NCBI GenBank assembly: GCA_021372945.1
Contig: JAJFTK010000071.1
Span: forward strand, 1-64,000
Reading direction: 5' to 3'
Source: Planctomycetaceae bacterium
GTDB lineage: Bacteria > Planctomycetota > Phycisphaerae > Sedimentisphaerales > Anaerohalosphaeraceae
Length of the DNA stretch: 64,000 nt
Shown: one piece after another, positions 29,136 through 38,542 of the stretch
Layout of the letters: each line of letters starts with the position of its first letter
How positions within the stretch are numbered: position 1 is the stretch's first letter
Position numbers and translations under genes: made by a program
The notes under the pieces: generated by a model
Told to the model about the DNA's origin: nothing
The model's database searches: none
What the model saw: only the letters and a program-made list of their open reading frames with translations

Positions 29136-30707
29136 CTATTTCCGGATAGCCTCAAGCACCGGCGAATTGCGCACCACAAGCCGGCGGACCTCTTCGAATT
29201 GCGCCGCGGGGATGCCTTCGGCAAGCTGCGCCTTGAAGTTATCGATCTCGAGCCCATCGACGTCGATGCAGACCATCGCCGGCCGCCAATCGTCTTTTTC
29301 AAAGCTCAGCGTTATATTCGCCAGTTCCAGGTCTTTGACGTGCCGGGCGAACAGTCCGTAAGCCGGCATCGTGCCGATCTTGCTCGGTTCCGGGTAACCG
29401 GCGCCCAGCTCCTTAGGCGTGATCGCGGCGTCTTCCTTTGTCCCGCCGCCGGCAAAGACCAGCCGGATATTTTCCAGCCGAACGCCTTCAATTGGCTCGC
29501 CCGGCACGCCGGTGATCTGAATGCCGCTGCGGCGGTCAATGCCTGCTGCAATCACGTTGGCGATCAGGATATTGCGGGCCTTGCTCGGGACGGTCACCTC
29601 CGGCCCGCGGTTGCGTTTGCCCGTGGTAATATAGATCGGGTAATCATCCACCTCCATCATGGTCAGATTGCTGATGACGATGTTTTCCATGATCCCGCCG
29701 TCCACCTCCTCCAGGGCCAGTCCTTTGCAGGCACGGAATGTGCAGTTACTGACGGTTACGTTACGGAAGCCTCCGTTGGCTTCGGTGCCGAATTTAATGC
29801 GGCCGTTCTTATTCTTGCTGGGTTTCATCGTGCCATCCAGCAGCGTCCCTTCTTCAAACGCTGAAACCTGGCAATTGACGATGGTCAGATTTTCCGTGAT
29901 GACGTTCCTTTTCAAGGCAAAGCTGCTCTTGGGACACAGGGCATCGTCGTTGGGCGCATTGATGCGGCAATTGGAAATGGTGGTATTCCTGCAGCAATCG
30001 ATGTCGATGCCGTCGCGGTTGGTGTCCATGGTTACGTTGTCAACCGTCATGCCGTCACAGCCGGTCGCCAGGATCGCGAAATGTCCGCCGTGATAGATCG
30101 TAAAATCGCGCATCAGCACGTTCCGGCACAGTTTCAGCGCGATCGCCTTATTGCCGAGCCGGACCGGTTCGAATGGCCTGCGCTCGGCGTCCGGCTTATC
30201 CCAATTCGAAAATCCGGTCATGCGATCCTGCGGCCCGTCGCCTTTGACCAGTCCGCCGCCGTCGATCATCCCCGGGCCGGTAATGGACACGTTGGTCAGA
30301 TTCTCGCCCCAGATCAGGCTATTGTGAAAGAACGTGTGCCCGCCGTCCTGGTAGGCGATCCCTTCCCAAGGTTCGATCGGATCATAGGCGTTCATCTCCT
30401 GCGGAGCGCCCAGGATCGTCGCGCCCTGGCCGATATACAAATGCACATTGCTTTTCAGATGGATGCTGCCGCTCAGGTACGTGCCCGCCGAAAGGTAAAC
30501 CGTCCCGCCGCCCTTTTCAGCGCAAGCCTCTATCGCGCGGTTGATCGCCGCATGGTCAAGCACCTTGCCGTCGCCTGCCGCGCCGAAATCATAAACATCA
30601 TATACGGACCTTGCCGACTTGCCGGCAAGCGGCTCTGCGGCACACGACATTAAGCCGATTGCGCCGACCAGCGCCGCACATGATAAAATAATCCTGACCT
30701 TGCTCAT
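29136..30707 (-). CDS. GH28 polygalacturonase-like glycosidase, predicted lipoprotein
   Basis: 523 residues. The start at 30707 is preferred over 30725 because GAGGAAAGGAGTTTTT precedes it exactly. A lipobox-like LMSC suggests attachment to a membrane. The body is a GH28 parallel beta-helix: DYGAAGDG-like opening (YDFGAAGDGK), GSIHLKSNVHLYIGQGA, NRDGIDIDCCRN in place of the usual NTDG-D motif, PNDDALCPKSS with the paired aspartates, and GRIKFG with the family R-I-K. It would hydrolyse galacturonosyl or rhamnogalacturonan-type linkages. It is followed 98 bp later by the convergent GH36 gene and preceded by the GH105 fusion, 26 bp upstream on the same strand. Confidence 0.9.
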   Translation of the reverse strand: MSKVRIILSCAALVGAIGLMSCAAEPLAGKSARSVYDVYDFGAAGDGKVLDHAAINRAIEACAEKGGGTVYLSAGTYLSGSIHLKSNVHLYIGQGATILGAPQEMNAYDPIEPWEGIAYQDGGHTFFHNSLIWGENLTNVSITGPGMIDGGGLVKGDGPQDRMTGFSNWDKPDAERRPFEPVRLGNKAIALKLCRNVLMRDFTIYHGGHFAILATGCDGMTVDNVTMDTNRDGIDIDCCRNTTISNCRINAPNDDALCPKSSFALKRNVITENLTIVNCQVSAFEEGTLLDGTMKPSKNKNGRIKFGTEANGGFRNVTVSNCTFRACKGLALEEVDGGIMENIVISNLTMMEVDDYPIYITTGKRNRGPEVTVPSKARNILIANVIAAGIDRRSGIQITGVPGEPIEGVRLENIRLVFAGGGTKEDAAITPKELGAGYPEPSKIGTMPAYGLFARHVKDLELANITLSFEKDDWRPAMVCIDVDGLEIDNFKAQLAEGIPAAQFEEVRRLVVRNSPVLEAIRK

Positions 30708-30733
30708 AAAAACTCCTTTCCTCATGAGATTCT

Positions 30734-33700
30734 TTATTTATGCAGCTTTTCCAGCTTTGGCTTTTCCACGATGGCCGTCGCCCACAGGAAACCCGCGACT
30801 GCCTCCTTGGCGTTGATCATCTTTTTATAATTGATATACTTTGCATAGTCGGCCTGCACGCCCAGGCCATCGCAGGCGCTGTAGATATCGACCAGTCCTT
30901 TGTCGTTGATCCGCGCATTATCGACGATCCCGCGATAGCCCTTCTCGACAACGCCGGCGTAGTCGCTTTTTTGGAGCAGCCCCAGTTCAATGCCCTTTGC
31001 GACTGCGTAGGTGAACATTGCGCTGCCGGAGGTGTCGGTCCAGTTATCGGGCCGATCCCCCTTATCGACCACCTGGAACCAGCGGCCGCTCTGCGGATCC
31101 TGCGTGCGCTTCAGACCCGCGGCCAGCCGCCGGTAGACATCCTCGATCGCCGTGCGATTTGGATGGTCCTGCGGCAGAACAGCCAATGTCTCAACGATGA
31201 CAAGCGCATACCACCCAAGTCCCTCGCTCCACACCTCCGGCGAAAGTCCCGTCCGCGGGTCCGCCCAGCGCGCAGCCTTCTGGCCGTGTCCCGGTTCATA
31301 GATCCCGTGCAGGTATAGCCCGGAATCGCCGGCCTGCGCCCGTTTGGCGTAGACGCTTATCTGCCGGGTGGACTCGTCCCAGGCATAGTCCGCCTGCCCG
31401 ATGGATTTGCCGTAGCGCGTCAGGAACATTTGTCCCATGAAAATCCCGTCGATCCACATCTGCCCAGGCATGCCGTGCGCGTGCCAAAAGCCTCCATCGT
31501 TGTTGCGCGGATAACCCTCAAACGCCTTGAAGATCGTATCGGCCGCCTTCTTGTAGCGTTTGTCATTCGTCTGTTCATACAGCATCACCAGCGTGTTGCC
31601 GGTCATCATGTTATCCAGATTCGTGAAGGCGATCTTCTGCGTCTTGCCGCGGGATGTGGCGGCATCAAGGAAGTTGCCGTTTTGGTCAACCAGCGAATCG
31701 ATGTATTTCTTTGTGTAATCGAAATATCGTTTATCGCCCGTGGCCTTGTAGAGCATTTCGAAGCCGTAAAGCGTATGGCCGTTGACATAGGTCCATGCGT
31801 TCCAATAGGCCTGCCGGTAATCGGGCCAACGCGCCATCACCGTTTCAGCCGTCGCAACCGACCAGAAGGGCGGCTGCTCGCCGGGCCTGTAATTCAATCG
31901 CGCCTGGGGCACTGCCGTCGCGGCGGCGTCTTCCTGCGGTACGGTTCCCGGCGGCAGGATATTGCCCTTCGCTTTGTTGGTGATAGTGCCCCAGTAATTT
32001 TCGGCATCAGAGACATTGACGGCGGCGATATTCAACTCCGAAAGCGTTCCCGTGTAGAGGATCGCCGTCTCTCCTTTGGCAAGGTCGATCCGCGTGACGC
32101 CTTTGCCGGCATCTGATAATTTGAACGCACGCGTGCCTGCCGCCTTGATCTGGCCCGACATGTCGGTCTTGACAGAACACGGTTCTCCCGCCAGGCTCTC
32201 GATGCGGATGAAAGCAGTTTGGCCGTCTTGCCGCACAGCGCTCACCAGGAATGCTCCTTCGGCCCTCATATTGTGAAATGCCGCATCCTTCCAGTCGGTG
32301 GGCACGGCGGGAAAGACACGGATAGTATCGCCGTAGCTGGTAAGGATCATGTCCTGGAGGCTCCGCGCGGCCAGCAATGGTGTTTCGATGACGGGCGAGC
32401 CTTCGATATAAAAGGTATTGGGCTGCGCGGGGAACTTCTCGTGATCCAGCGACTTGAGAATTGATTCAAGTGCCTTATTGCCCTGGCCCTTCATCGCCTG
32501 CATCGACGCGGCCGCCAGCCACGAATACCCGCGAAAGGCCTCCGAATACGAAAGCCAGTGTGCAAGCGATCGATCGATAAGTTCGCCCTGCGCCGCATCG
32601 TCGTAGGTATATTCATAAAAAGGATAGACCATGAACATGTGCGACCAGTGACGGTGCGAATACGCGAACGGCTGTTCAGCCCCAACCATGAATCCCTGCC
32701 GCGGATCGACCGGGTACGCGGCCAGGCTGGTCAATACCGTTTTAACTTCCGCGATCGCAGGGTCGTTCAGTTTCAGCCGGTCATTGGCGTACACCATTGC
32801 GCCCATCATCCACTTGAAGATCGAAAGATTATAATTGCAATCCCGCGGCGGCGGGTAGCCCTCGCGCGTGTATTCCGGCGAACCGCTCGGCTTGAGGTGG
32901 TACTTGCCGTCGGCACCCTTTTCCACATAGTAGTCCATGAAGAACCGCCAATGCCCCTTCAGCAGCGGGTAAAGTTTTTCGCGCAGCAGCGCATCATCCA
33001 TCGTCGCGCGGTATTGCTGCCAGACGTTGTGCAGCGCATAACCCAAATTGCCGACCTCGTAATTCGACGTCGGGCATGAACGCTCCAGTGTAATGGGGCT
33101 CGACCGGCCGATCGCGCAGCGTCCATTTCCCTGCGCGTTCTTCTCAAGGTTGTCCTTGTATTTCAGCATCCAATCGATCATTGAATTGGCAAGGTCATTG
33201 TGATTGGATGCGTAGAAGGGCGCATAGGCGCACTGGATATTCAGGTTCCACCAGATGCCCGGCCATTTCGTGCCGCGAAGATACCAGGGTCCCGCCAGGT
33301 CCAGGATGGGGCGATCGCCGCGCGTGGCCGAAGCCATCTTATACATCTGGATCCAGTAAAAACTTTCAAATCGTGAATTCGGCAGCGACAGAAAACTCTT
33401 TTGATAGAAATCGTGCCACCAGTCCCTATGTGTCTGCACGAATCGGTTTATATCCGTACCGGCGGCCCGTTTCACGTTGTCGATGGCCTGCTGTTTGGCC
33501 GTTGTGCCCGGCCAGGAGTGTGTCGTGCTGATATAAACCCGATACATGTCCTTGCCGCTGTCAACGGTCTTCCATGCGGTCACATACTGACCCGGCCCGC
33601 GCCCTTCCGTATCAAACTCGACGCTTTCGGGCATCTCCTGCACGCTAACGGTAACGCCGTCGATCGTTTCTCTCACCTGCGGCGGATACGGCCTGGTATT

Positions 33701-34240
33701 CTTTTTGCCTTGCTCATCGGGCCGCGACGTCTGGCAGATGTCCGGCTGCCATTGCAGATCGAACGTCTCACTGCCTTCGGTGAGCACATCCAGCAGGATT
33801 ATTTCCTCTGCCGCGTGCGTCAGCGCACGGATCGCTATTGCCCCGCGATCGGTCCTGACGGCGCCTCGAGTCTCCGCGTTCCACAGGTCCAGCCGCATCT
33901 GCCCCTGTGGATTTTGCCCTTTATAACGCAGCAGAAAATTGCCATGCGGCATGCGGCAGCGGCCCGTATAGATGCTGCTGCTGTTGCGATGATCATACGC
34001 ATCCGTCCGGCTGACCTCGAAGTACAGGCCTTTGTCCTTTTGCCAGAATACCGTCCCAATGATCCCATTGCCCACGAACGCGCCATCGTTCCAGCCGCTG
34101 GGCATCTGGGTCCATATCAGATCGCTGCGCGACAGGAACTTGGCCCAATCGACATTAACCTGGATCTCTTGTGAAAAGCAAACAGAAACGAATACGATCA
34201 TGAAGGCTGGTGTGATTCGCCAAGCGGCGTGATTGCACAT
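30734..34240 (-). CDS. Fusion of a GH95/DUF5703-like six-hairpin glycosidase with a GH105 unsaturated uronyl hydrolase
   Basis: 1168 residues. Start 34240 is chosen because CGGAGAAGCGATA precedes it and a signal-like segment follows (ITPAFMIVFVSVCFS). The N-terminal ~770 residues begin with WNDGAFVGNGIIGTVFW and FEVSRTDAYDHRNSS, an N-terminal beta-sandwich followed by an alpha/alpha barrel (KWPGIWWNLNIQ), like GH95 and DUF5703 proteins. Residues about 785-1160 are GH105: VNGHTLYGFEMLYKATGD, MWIDGIFMGQ with Asp931 at the YteR-type catalytic position, and EGLGWYALVIVETLAVLP. GH105 enzymes hydrate the unsaturated uronyl end left by lyases. Joining it to a possible fucosidase/galactosidase-like domain is unusual. 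The N-terminal activity is uncertain. Confidence 0.87.
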   Translation of the reverse strand: MCNHAAWRITPAFMIVFVSVCFSQEIQVNVDWAKFLSRSDLIWTQMPSGWNDGAFVGNGIIGTVFWQKDKGLYFEVSRTDAYDHRNSSSIYTGRCRMPHGNFLLRYKGQNPQGQMRLDLWNAETRGAVRTDRGAIAIRALTHAAEEIILLDVLTEGSETFDLQWQPDICQTSRPDEQGKKNTRPYPPQVRETIDGVTVSVQEMPESVEFDTEGRGPGQYVTAWKTVDSGKDMYRVYISTTHSWPGTTAKQQAIDNVKRAAGTDINRFVQTHRDWWHDFYQKSFLSLPNSRFESFYWIQMYKMASATRGDRPILDLAGPWYLRGTKWPGIWWNLNIQCAYAPFYASNHNDLANSMIDWMLKYKDNLEKNAQGNGRCAIGRSSPITLERSCPTSNYEVGNLGYALHNVWQQYRATMDDALLREKLYPLLKGHWRFFMDYYVEKGADGKYHLKPSGSPEYTREGYPPPRDCNYNLSIFKWMMGAMVYANDRLKLNDPAIAEVKTVLTSLAAYPVDPRQGFMVGAEQPFAYSHRHWSHMFMVYPFYEYTYDDAAQGELIDRSLAHWLSYSEAFRGYSWLAAASMQAMKGQGNKALESILKSLDHEKFPAQPNTFYIEGSPVIETPLLAARSLQDMILTSYGDTIRVFPAVPTDWKDAAFHNMRAEGAFLVSAVRQDGQTAFIRIESLAGEPCSVKTDMSGQIKAAGTRAFKLSDAGKGVTRIDLAKGETAILYTGTLSELNIAAVNVSDAENYWGTITNKAKGNILPPGTVPQEDAAATAVPQARLNYRPGEQPPFWSVATAETVMARWPDYRQAYWNAWTYVNGHTLYGFEMLYKATGDKRYFDYTKKYIDSLVDQNGNFLDAATSRGKTQKIAFTNLDNMMTGNTLVMLYEQTNDKRYKKAADTIFKAFEGYPRNNDGGFWHAHGMPGQMWIDGIFMGQMFLTRYGKSIGQADYAWDESTRQISVYAKRAQAGDSGLYLHGIYEPGHGQKAARWADPRTGLSPEVWSEGLGWYALVIVETLAVLPQDHPNRTAIEDVYRRLAAGLKRTQDPQSGRWFQVVDKGDRPDNWTDTSGSAMFTYAVAKGIELGLLQKSDYAGVVEKGYRGIVDNARINDKGLVDIYSACDGLGVQADYAKYINYKKMINAKEAVAGFLWATAIVEKPKLEKLHK

Positions 34241-34526
34241 TATCGCTTCTCCGTAATTGTAATGTGATTTCAATTTAAGCGGCGCTTAATGCCCTAATAT
34301 ATTATATTCACAGTTTGCCGGCCGTTCATACGCCATTTTTCGCAAGAATTTCATTTTTTGCCGTACCTTGACGGACTTGGGCGGGAATATAATAATAACG
34401 TTAGTCTGCGTACCCTCGGGCCATGCAAAAAACGCGAAAAGACAAAAATGTTTCTGTTGCCGCAATGATTATTTGCTGATATTCGTTTAGTCTGGAAACG
34501 CTTTTTACTTTGAAAGGACTCTGGAT
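34241..34526. promoter_or_regulatory. Divergent promoter region between GH105 fusion and GH29 genes
   Basis: This AT-rich 286-bp gap separates two outward-facing operons, so it should hold promoters for both. On the plus strand TTGACG (34368-34373) lies upstream of TATAATAATAA (34388-34398), giving spacings of 14 or 16 bases depending on which hexamer is read. On the minus strand TATAAT occurs within 34299-34312. No operator-like inverted repeat was recognised. The plus-strand gene has CTTTGAAAGGACT as ribosome site. Confidence 0.4.
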
Positions 34527-35996
34527 ATGTCACGAGTGATCCGTCACGTCTCGAAATCGTTGTTCTGCGGCATTGCTGTATTGCTGTCCGTGCTTGCGCT
34601 TGCCTCCTGCAAGGTCAGCCAGCGGGCCTCCACACCCTCCGCGCCCGCGTGGCCGTATGCGAATGAAACCAAAGAACAGAAGGACGCCCGCATGGCCTGG
34701 TGGCGGGATGCCCGGTTTGGCATGTTCATTCATTGGGGCGTCTATTCCGTTCCGGCGGGGACTTACAACGGCCAGCAGATCAAAGGCATCAGCGAATGGA
34801 TCATGAACCGCGGCAAGATCCCGGTGGCCGAATACAAGGCCTACGCCAAAGAGTTTAATCCCGTCAAGTACGACCCGGACGCCTGGGTCCGCCTGGCCAA
34901 GGAAGCGGGAATGAAGTATATTGTCATCACCTCCAAGCATCATGACGGCTTTGCGCTGTTCGATTCAAAAGTGACGGATTGGGACGTGGTTGACGCGACC
35001 CCTTACGGAAAGGACCTGCTAAAGCCGCTGGCCGAGGCCTGCCGCAGGCACGGGATGAAATTTGGGTTCTATTATTCGCAGGCCCAGGACTGGAGCCATC
35101 CCGGCGGGGCGGCTGCCCGCAAGCCGGTTAAGGATGGTTATGATACGCTTCCCGCCGATGCCGATAAGATCGACGCCTATACCGCCGAACACAAAGGCCA
35201 TTGGGACCCGGCCCAGGAAGGCGACATGGACGAGTACCTTCGCAGCATCGCCATGCCGCAGGTCAAAGAGATCTTGTCCAACTACGGCGACATTGCCATT
35301 CTCTGGTGGGATACGCCGACCGGCATGAACCCCGAGCGCGCCGCCATGTTCGAGCCGGTCGTCGGACAGGTTCCCGGCATCATTACCAATAACCGCCTTG
35401 GCGGCGGTTTCACCGGAGATACCGAAACGCCCGAGCAGCGCATCCCCGCCACGGGTTTCGTTGATCGTGACTGGGAGACCTGCATGACCATGAACAGCAC
35501 GTGGGGCTTCAAGAGCTATGACCAGAACTGGAAATCCACAGAGACCCTTCTGCGCAACCTGATCGATATCGCCAGCAAAGGCGGCAACTACCTGCTGAAT
35601 GTCGGGCCAACCTCCGAAGGCGAGATCCCGCAGGCGAGTATCGATCGTCTGAAAGAGGTCGGTCAGTGGATGAAGGTCAATGGCCGATCCATTTACGGCA
35701 CAACGGCCAGTCCTTTCGCGAATCTGCCATGGGGCCGCTGCACCACGAAGGAAACCAAAAACGGCACAATCCTTTTTTTCCACGTGTTTGACTGGCCCAC
35801 AGACGGCAAACTCGTTGTGCCAGGGCTTAAGAACAGCATCAAAAAGGCTCGGCTTCTGGCGACTGGTCAAACCGTCCAGACGCAATCAACCGCCGAAGGT
35901 GCAACGCTGATGCTGCCTGCCAAGTCGCCCGATCCCATCGCGGCGGTGATTGCCGTAAGGATCGACGGCCCGCTTGCCATAGAGCAGTCGCAATGA
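34527..35996 (+). CDS. Alpha-L-fucosidase, GH29, predicted lipoprotein
   Basis: 489 residues; ATG 34527 follows CTTTGAAAGGACTCTGGAT. The signal ends in LALASC, a lipobox, so a membrane-attached enzyme is likely. GH29 features: DARFGMFIHWGVYSVPAGTY, TSKHHDGFALFDS, ATPYGKDLLKPL, and Asp262 in ILWWDTPTG as nucleophile. The C-terminal beta-sandwich is short and no dockerin-like tail is present. The stop overlaps the next start in ATGA, so this and the next gene are translationally coupled. It differs clearly from the GH29 at 19562, which suggests a different fucosyl linkage. Confidence 0.93.
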   Translation: MSRVIRHVSKSLFCGIAVLLSVLALASCKVSQRASTPSAPAWPYANETKEQKDARMAWWRDARFGMFIHWGVYSVPAGTYNGQQIKGISEWIMNRGKIPVAEYKAYAKEFNPVKYDPDAWVRLAKEAGMKYIVITSKHHDGFALFDSKVTDWDVVDATPYGKDLLKPLAEACRRHGMKFGFYYSQAQDWSHPGGAAARKPVKDGYDTLPADADKIDAYTAEHKGHWDPAQEGDMDEYLRSIAMPQVKEILSNYGDIAILWWDTPTGMNPERAAMFEPVVGQVPGIITNNRLGGGFTGDTETPEQRIPATGFVDRDWETCMTMNSTWGFKSYDQNWKSTETLLRNLIDIASKGGNYLLNVGPTSEGEIPQASIDRLKEVGQWMKVNGRSIYGTTASPFANLPWGRCTTKETKNGTILFFHVFDWPTDGKLVVPGLKNSIKKARLLATGQTVQTQSTAEGATLMLPAKSPDPIAAVIAVRIDGPLAIEQSQ

Positions 35997-38542
35997 AAGC
36001 CGTGGGCGTTTATTGCGCGGGCCTATTTTCAGCAATGCTGTTTTTAGCGGCAGGATATGCCGCAGGCGATGCGCCGCCGGAGGTCAATTTCGAGAGCCTG
36101 GTCTCGCGCGCGGACCTGTTTTATGAGAAGCCCGCGTATAAAGGCGAAGAAGGACTGCCGATTGGCAATGGCCGCATGGGCAGCCTCGTCTGGACCTCGC
36201 CGGCCGCTCTGAAATTACAGATTAATCGCGTGGACGTGTTCGCCAATAATGCCGCCGCCAACAGCTTCCCGGAGCGGCACAGCGACTACTGCGGCGGCTG
36301 TGCATTCGTAGATATCGATTTTGTCCGCTTTGGCGCCGATGTATTTGCAGAAGGCGCATCGCAGTCGCTTTCCTGTTACGATGGCCTTGTCAATGTAAAC
36401 GGCAGCGGCGTTACGGCACAGGTCCTGGCCTGGCGCGAGCAGGACGTCTTTGCCGTTCGCATCACCGATCAAAGGGCCAAACCCGATGGGATCGCGATCA
36501 GCCTCCGCATGCTTCGTGCGCCCGTTGTCAAGACGAGAAGCCATACGGCCGCGTCAGAACTCATAGCCCAGGATGACAGGATCCTTCTCACTCAGAAATT
36601 TACCGAGGATGATTACTACTGCGGTTCAGCCGTGGCAGTTGCGATCGCTGGAAGAAACACTTTGGTACGCCGGTCCAACGACCAAGAGCTTCAATTGATT
36701 GCTGAACCCGCGCAAGGTTCATTTACGATTTTTATCTCCAGCAGCGCAAGCTTTGACCGCGATCAGGACCTTGCCGTCCAAGCGTTAACGCAACTGGATG
36801 CCGCCCGCGGCAGAGGCTACGCCGGCCTGCTCCAATCCAATAAGAAATGGTGGCATGATTTCTGGGCCAAATCCTTCATTCATCTGCACAGTGCCGATGG
36901 AACGGCCGACTTCATCGAACAGAACTATACGTATTATCTGTACATTATGGCATCAAGTTCGCGCGGCAGGTTCCCCGCCAAGTTCAACGGCATGCTTTGG
37001 ACCACCGACGGCGACCGGCGCGCCTGGGGCGGTCAGTACTGGGGCGCCAATCAAAGCTGTCTCTACAACGCCCTTATGCCCACCGGCCGCTGGGAACTGA
37101 TGGACCCGATGTTCGATATGTACACTGCCATGTTCGATGCCTGTGCGCTGGCGGCGCGGCAGCAGTGGGGCAGTGAAGGCATTTTCGTTCCGGAAACGTG
37201 TACGTTCGACGGCTTTGCGTCGTTGCCCGATGACATTGCCGCTGAGATGCGGGACCTTTATCTTGTCAAAAAGCCCTGGAGCCAGCTCTTGCAGCGCTTT
37301 CGCGATTATGCCGCCACGAAGCAGCCGCACTCAAGCCGCTGGAACTGGATTGGCGGCGGCAAATGGCAGGATGGCAAATGGCTGCCCGTGGAACGGCCCG
37401 AGAGCCCCTTCGGCCCTGTTACGCATATCTTTTCGCGCGGCGCTAAGATCGCTTACATGTACTGGCAGCGTTACGAATACACGATGGATGAGCTATGGCT
37501 GCGCGACCGCGCCTACCCGATGCTCAAAGGAGTTGCTGAATTCTACCGCCATTTTCCGAATCTCAAAAAGCAGGCCGACGGCAAATACTATATCGATCAC
37601 GTCAACAGCAATGAATCCGTTCGCGACGCCCGCCACACCGATGAAGAGGTCAGCGCGATGAGGGGCATTCTGCCCGCGGCCATCCGCGCTGCCGAGATCC
37701 TCAACGTCGATCCTCAACTGCGTACCGCCTGGACAGAGCTGCTGAATAATTTGGCTTCGCTGCCGGTCAGCGGCGAAGATACGCAGCAGCCGCGTTGGAT
37801 GCGTGCCTTGTCGGCGGCTAGCGGCAACCCCTCGGGACGTCCCGACGGCAATACAATGCCGCAGTGGTTCTTTGATCTGTGTACGCTCGAAAACACGGAC
37901 GTATCCACTCGCCGGATCGCCGAGACGACCTTTGAAGGCTATCTTCGCGGCGGCGTCAATCCTGAGCAGCATATTGGCGTCCTTTCCAAAGTCGCCGTCA
38001 CCGCCGCCATGATGGGCCGCGCCGATGCGATTCGTTATCTCTTGCCCAATCAGCTCAGGTACCCGGACCGTGCGCCGGTTCTGCCCAACCGGATGGACCA
38101 GCGCGAAGGAGAGCAAACCACCAGCGTCCAGCGGCTCGGCCGCGCCGCCGATGCCCTGCACAATGCCCTGCTTCAAAGCGTCGGTTCCGGCCCTGCCCAG
38201 CCGCCGGTCATACGCGTCTTTGGCGCCTGGCCAAAAGAATGGGACGCTGCCTTCACATTGATGGCTCGCGGCGGATTCGAGGTCTCATCCTCGATGAAGG
38301 ACGGCCGCATCGAATTGATTCAGATTCATTCCGGCTGCGGCGGCCCATGCCGAGTGCGAAACCCCTGGACCGTGCCCGTTCAGCTCTGGCACAGTGGTCA
38401 ACAGGTAAGACGTTTGGAAGGTTCACTGCTGCAATTCGAGACGCTGGAAAAGCAAACCCTGGTCCTGACACCGCAGGGAACGTCACCCGAACAGTTCAAA
38501 CGGTCGGTTCCAATTGAGAGCATCCAATCGAAAGGCACTTGA
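35993..38542 (+). CDS. GH95-like six-hairpin glycoside hydrolase
   Basis: 849 residues from ATG 35993, overlapping the GH29 stop. A signal peptide (AGLFSAMLFLAAGYAAG) precedes an N-terminal beta-sandwich with GLPIGNGRMGSLVW and QINRVDVFANNAAANSF, the GNGxxGxxVW pattern of GH95-type enzymes. The central alpha/alpha barrel has KKWWHDFWAKSF, GGQYWGANQSCLYNA and PETCTFDGF. The N-x-N-Q-x-M-N motif of genuine GH95 (seen in the gene at 56140) was not found, so this may be a DUF5703-like or other related family, and its activity should not be assumed. The stop overlaps the next start (TGATG). Confidence 0.7.
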   Translation: MKAVGVYCAGLFSAMLFLAAGYAAGDAPPEVNFESLVSRADLFYEKPAYKGEEGLPIGNGRMGSLVWTSPAALKLQINRVDVFANNAAANSFPERHSDYCGGCAFVDIDFVRFGADVFAEGASQSLSCYDGLVNVNGSGVTAQVLAWREQDVFAVRITDQRAKPDGIAISLRMLRAPVVKTRSHTAASELIAQDDRILLTQKFTEDDYYCGSAVAVAIAGRNTLVRRSNDQELQLIAEPAQGSFTIFISSSASFDRDQDLAVQALTQLDAARGRGYAGLLQSNKKWWHDFWAKSFIHLHSADGTADFIEQNYTYYLYIMASSSRGRFPAKFNGMLWTTDGDRRAWGGQYWGANQSCLYNALMPTGRWELMDPMFDMYTAMFDACALAARQQWGSEGIFVPETCTFDGFASLPDDIAAEMRDLYLVKKPWSQLLQRFRDYAATKQPHSSRWNWIGGGKWQDGKWLPVERPESPFGPVTHIFSRGAKIAYMYWQRYEYTMDELWLRDRAYPMLKGVAEFYRHFPNLKKQADGKYYIDHVNSNESVRDARHTDEEVSAMRGILPAAIRAAEILNVDPQLRTAWTELLNNLASLPVSGEDTQQPRWMRALSAASGNPSGRPDGNTMPQWFFDLCTLENTDVSTRRIAETTFEGYLRGGVNPEQHIGVLSKVAVTAAMMGRADAIRYLLPNQLRYPDRAPVLPNRMDQREGEQTTSVQRLGRAADALHNALLQSVGSGPAQPPVIRVFGAWPKEWDAAFTLMARGGFEVSSSMKDGRIELIQIHSGCGGPCRVRNPWTVPVQLWHSGQQVRRLEGSLLQFETLEKQTLVLTPQGTSPEQFKRSVPIESIQSKGT

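Noticed and set aside
29125..29147. ATCCGG/CCGGAT hairpin at the convergent GH36-GH28 junction as a bidirectional terminator
   Set aside because: The stem is only six pairs, overlaps the GH28 stop codon and has no T-run on either side.
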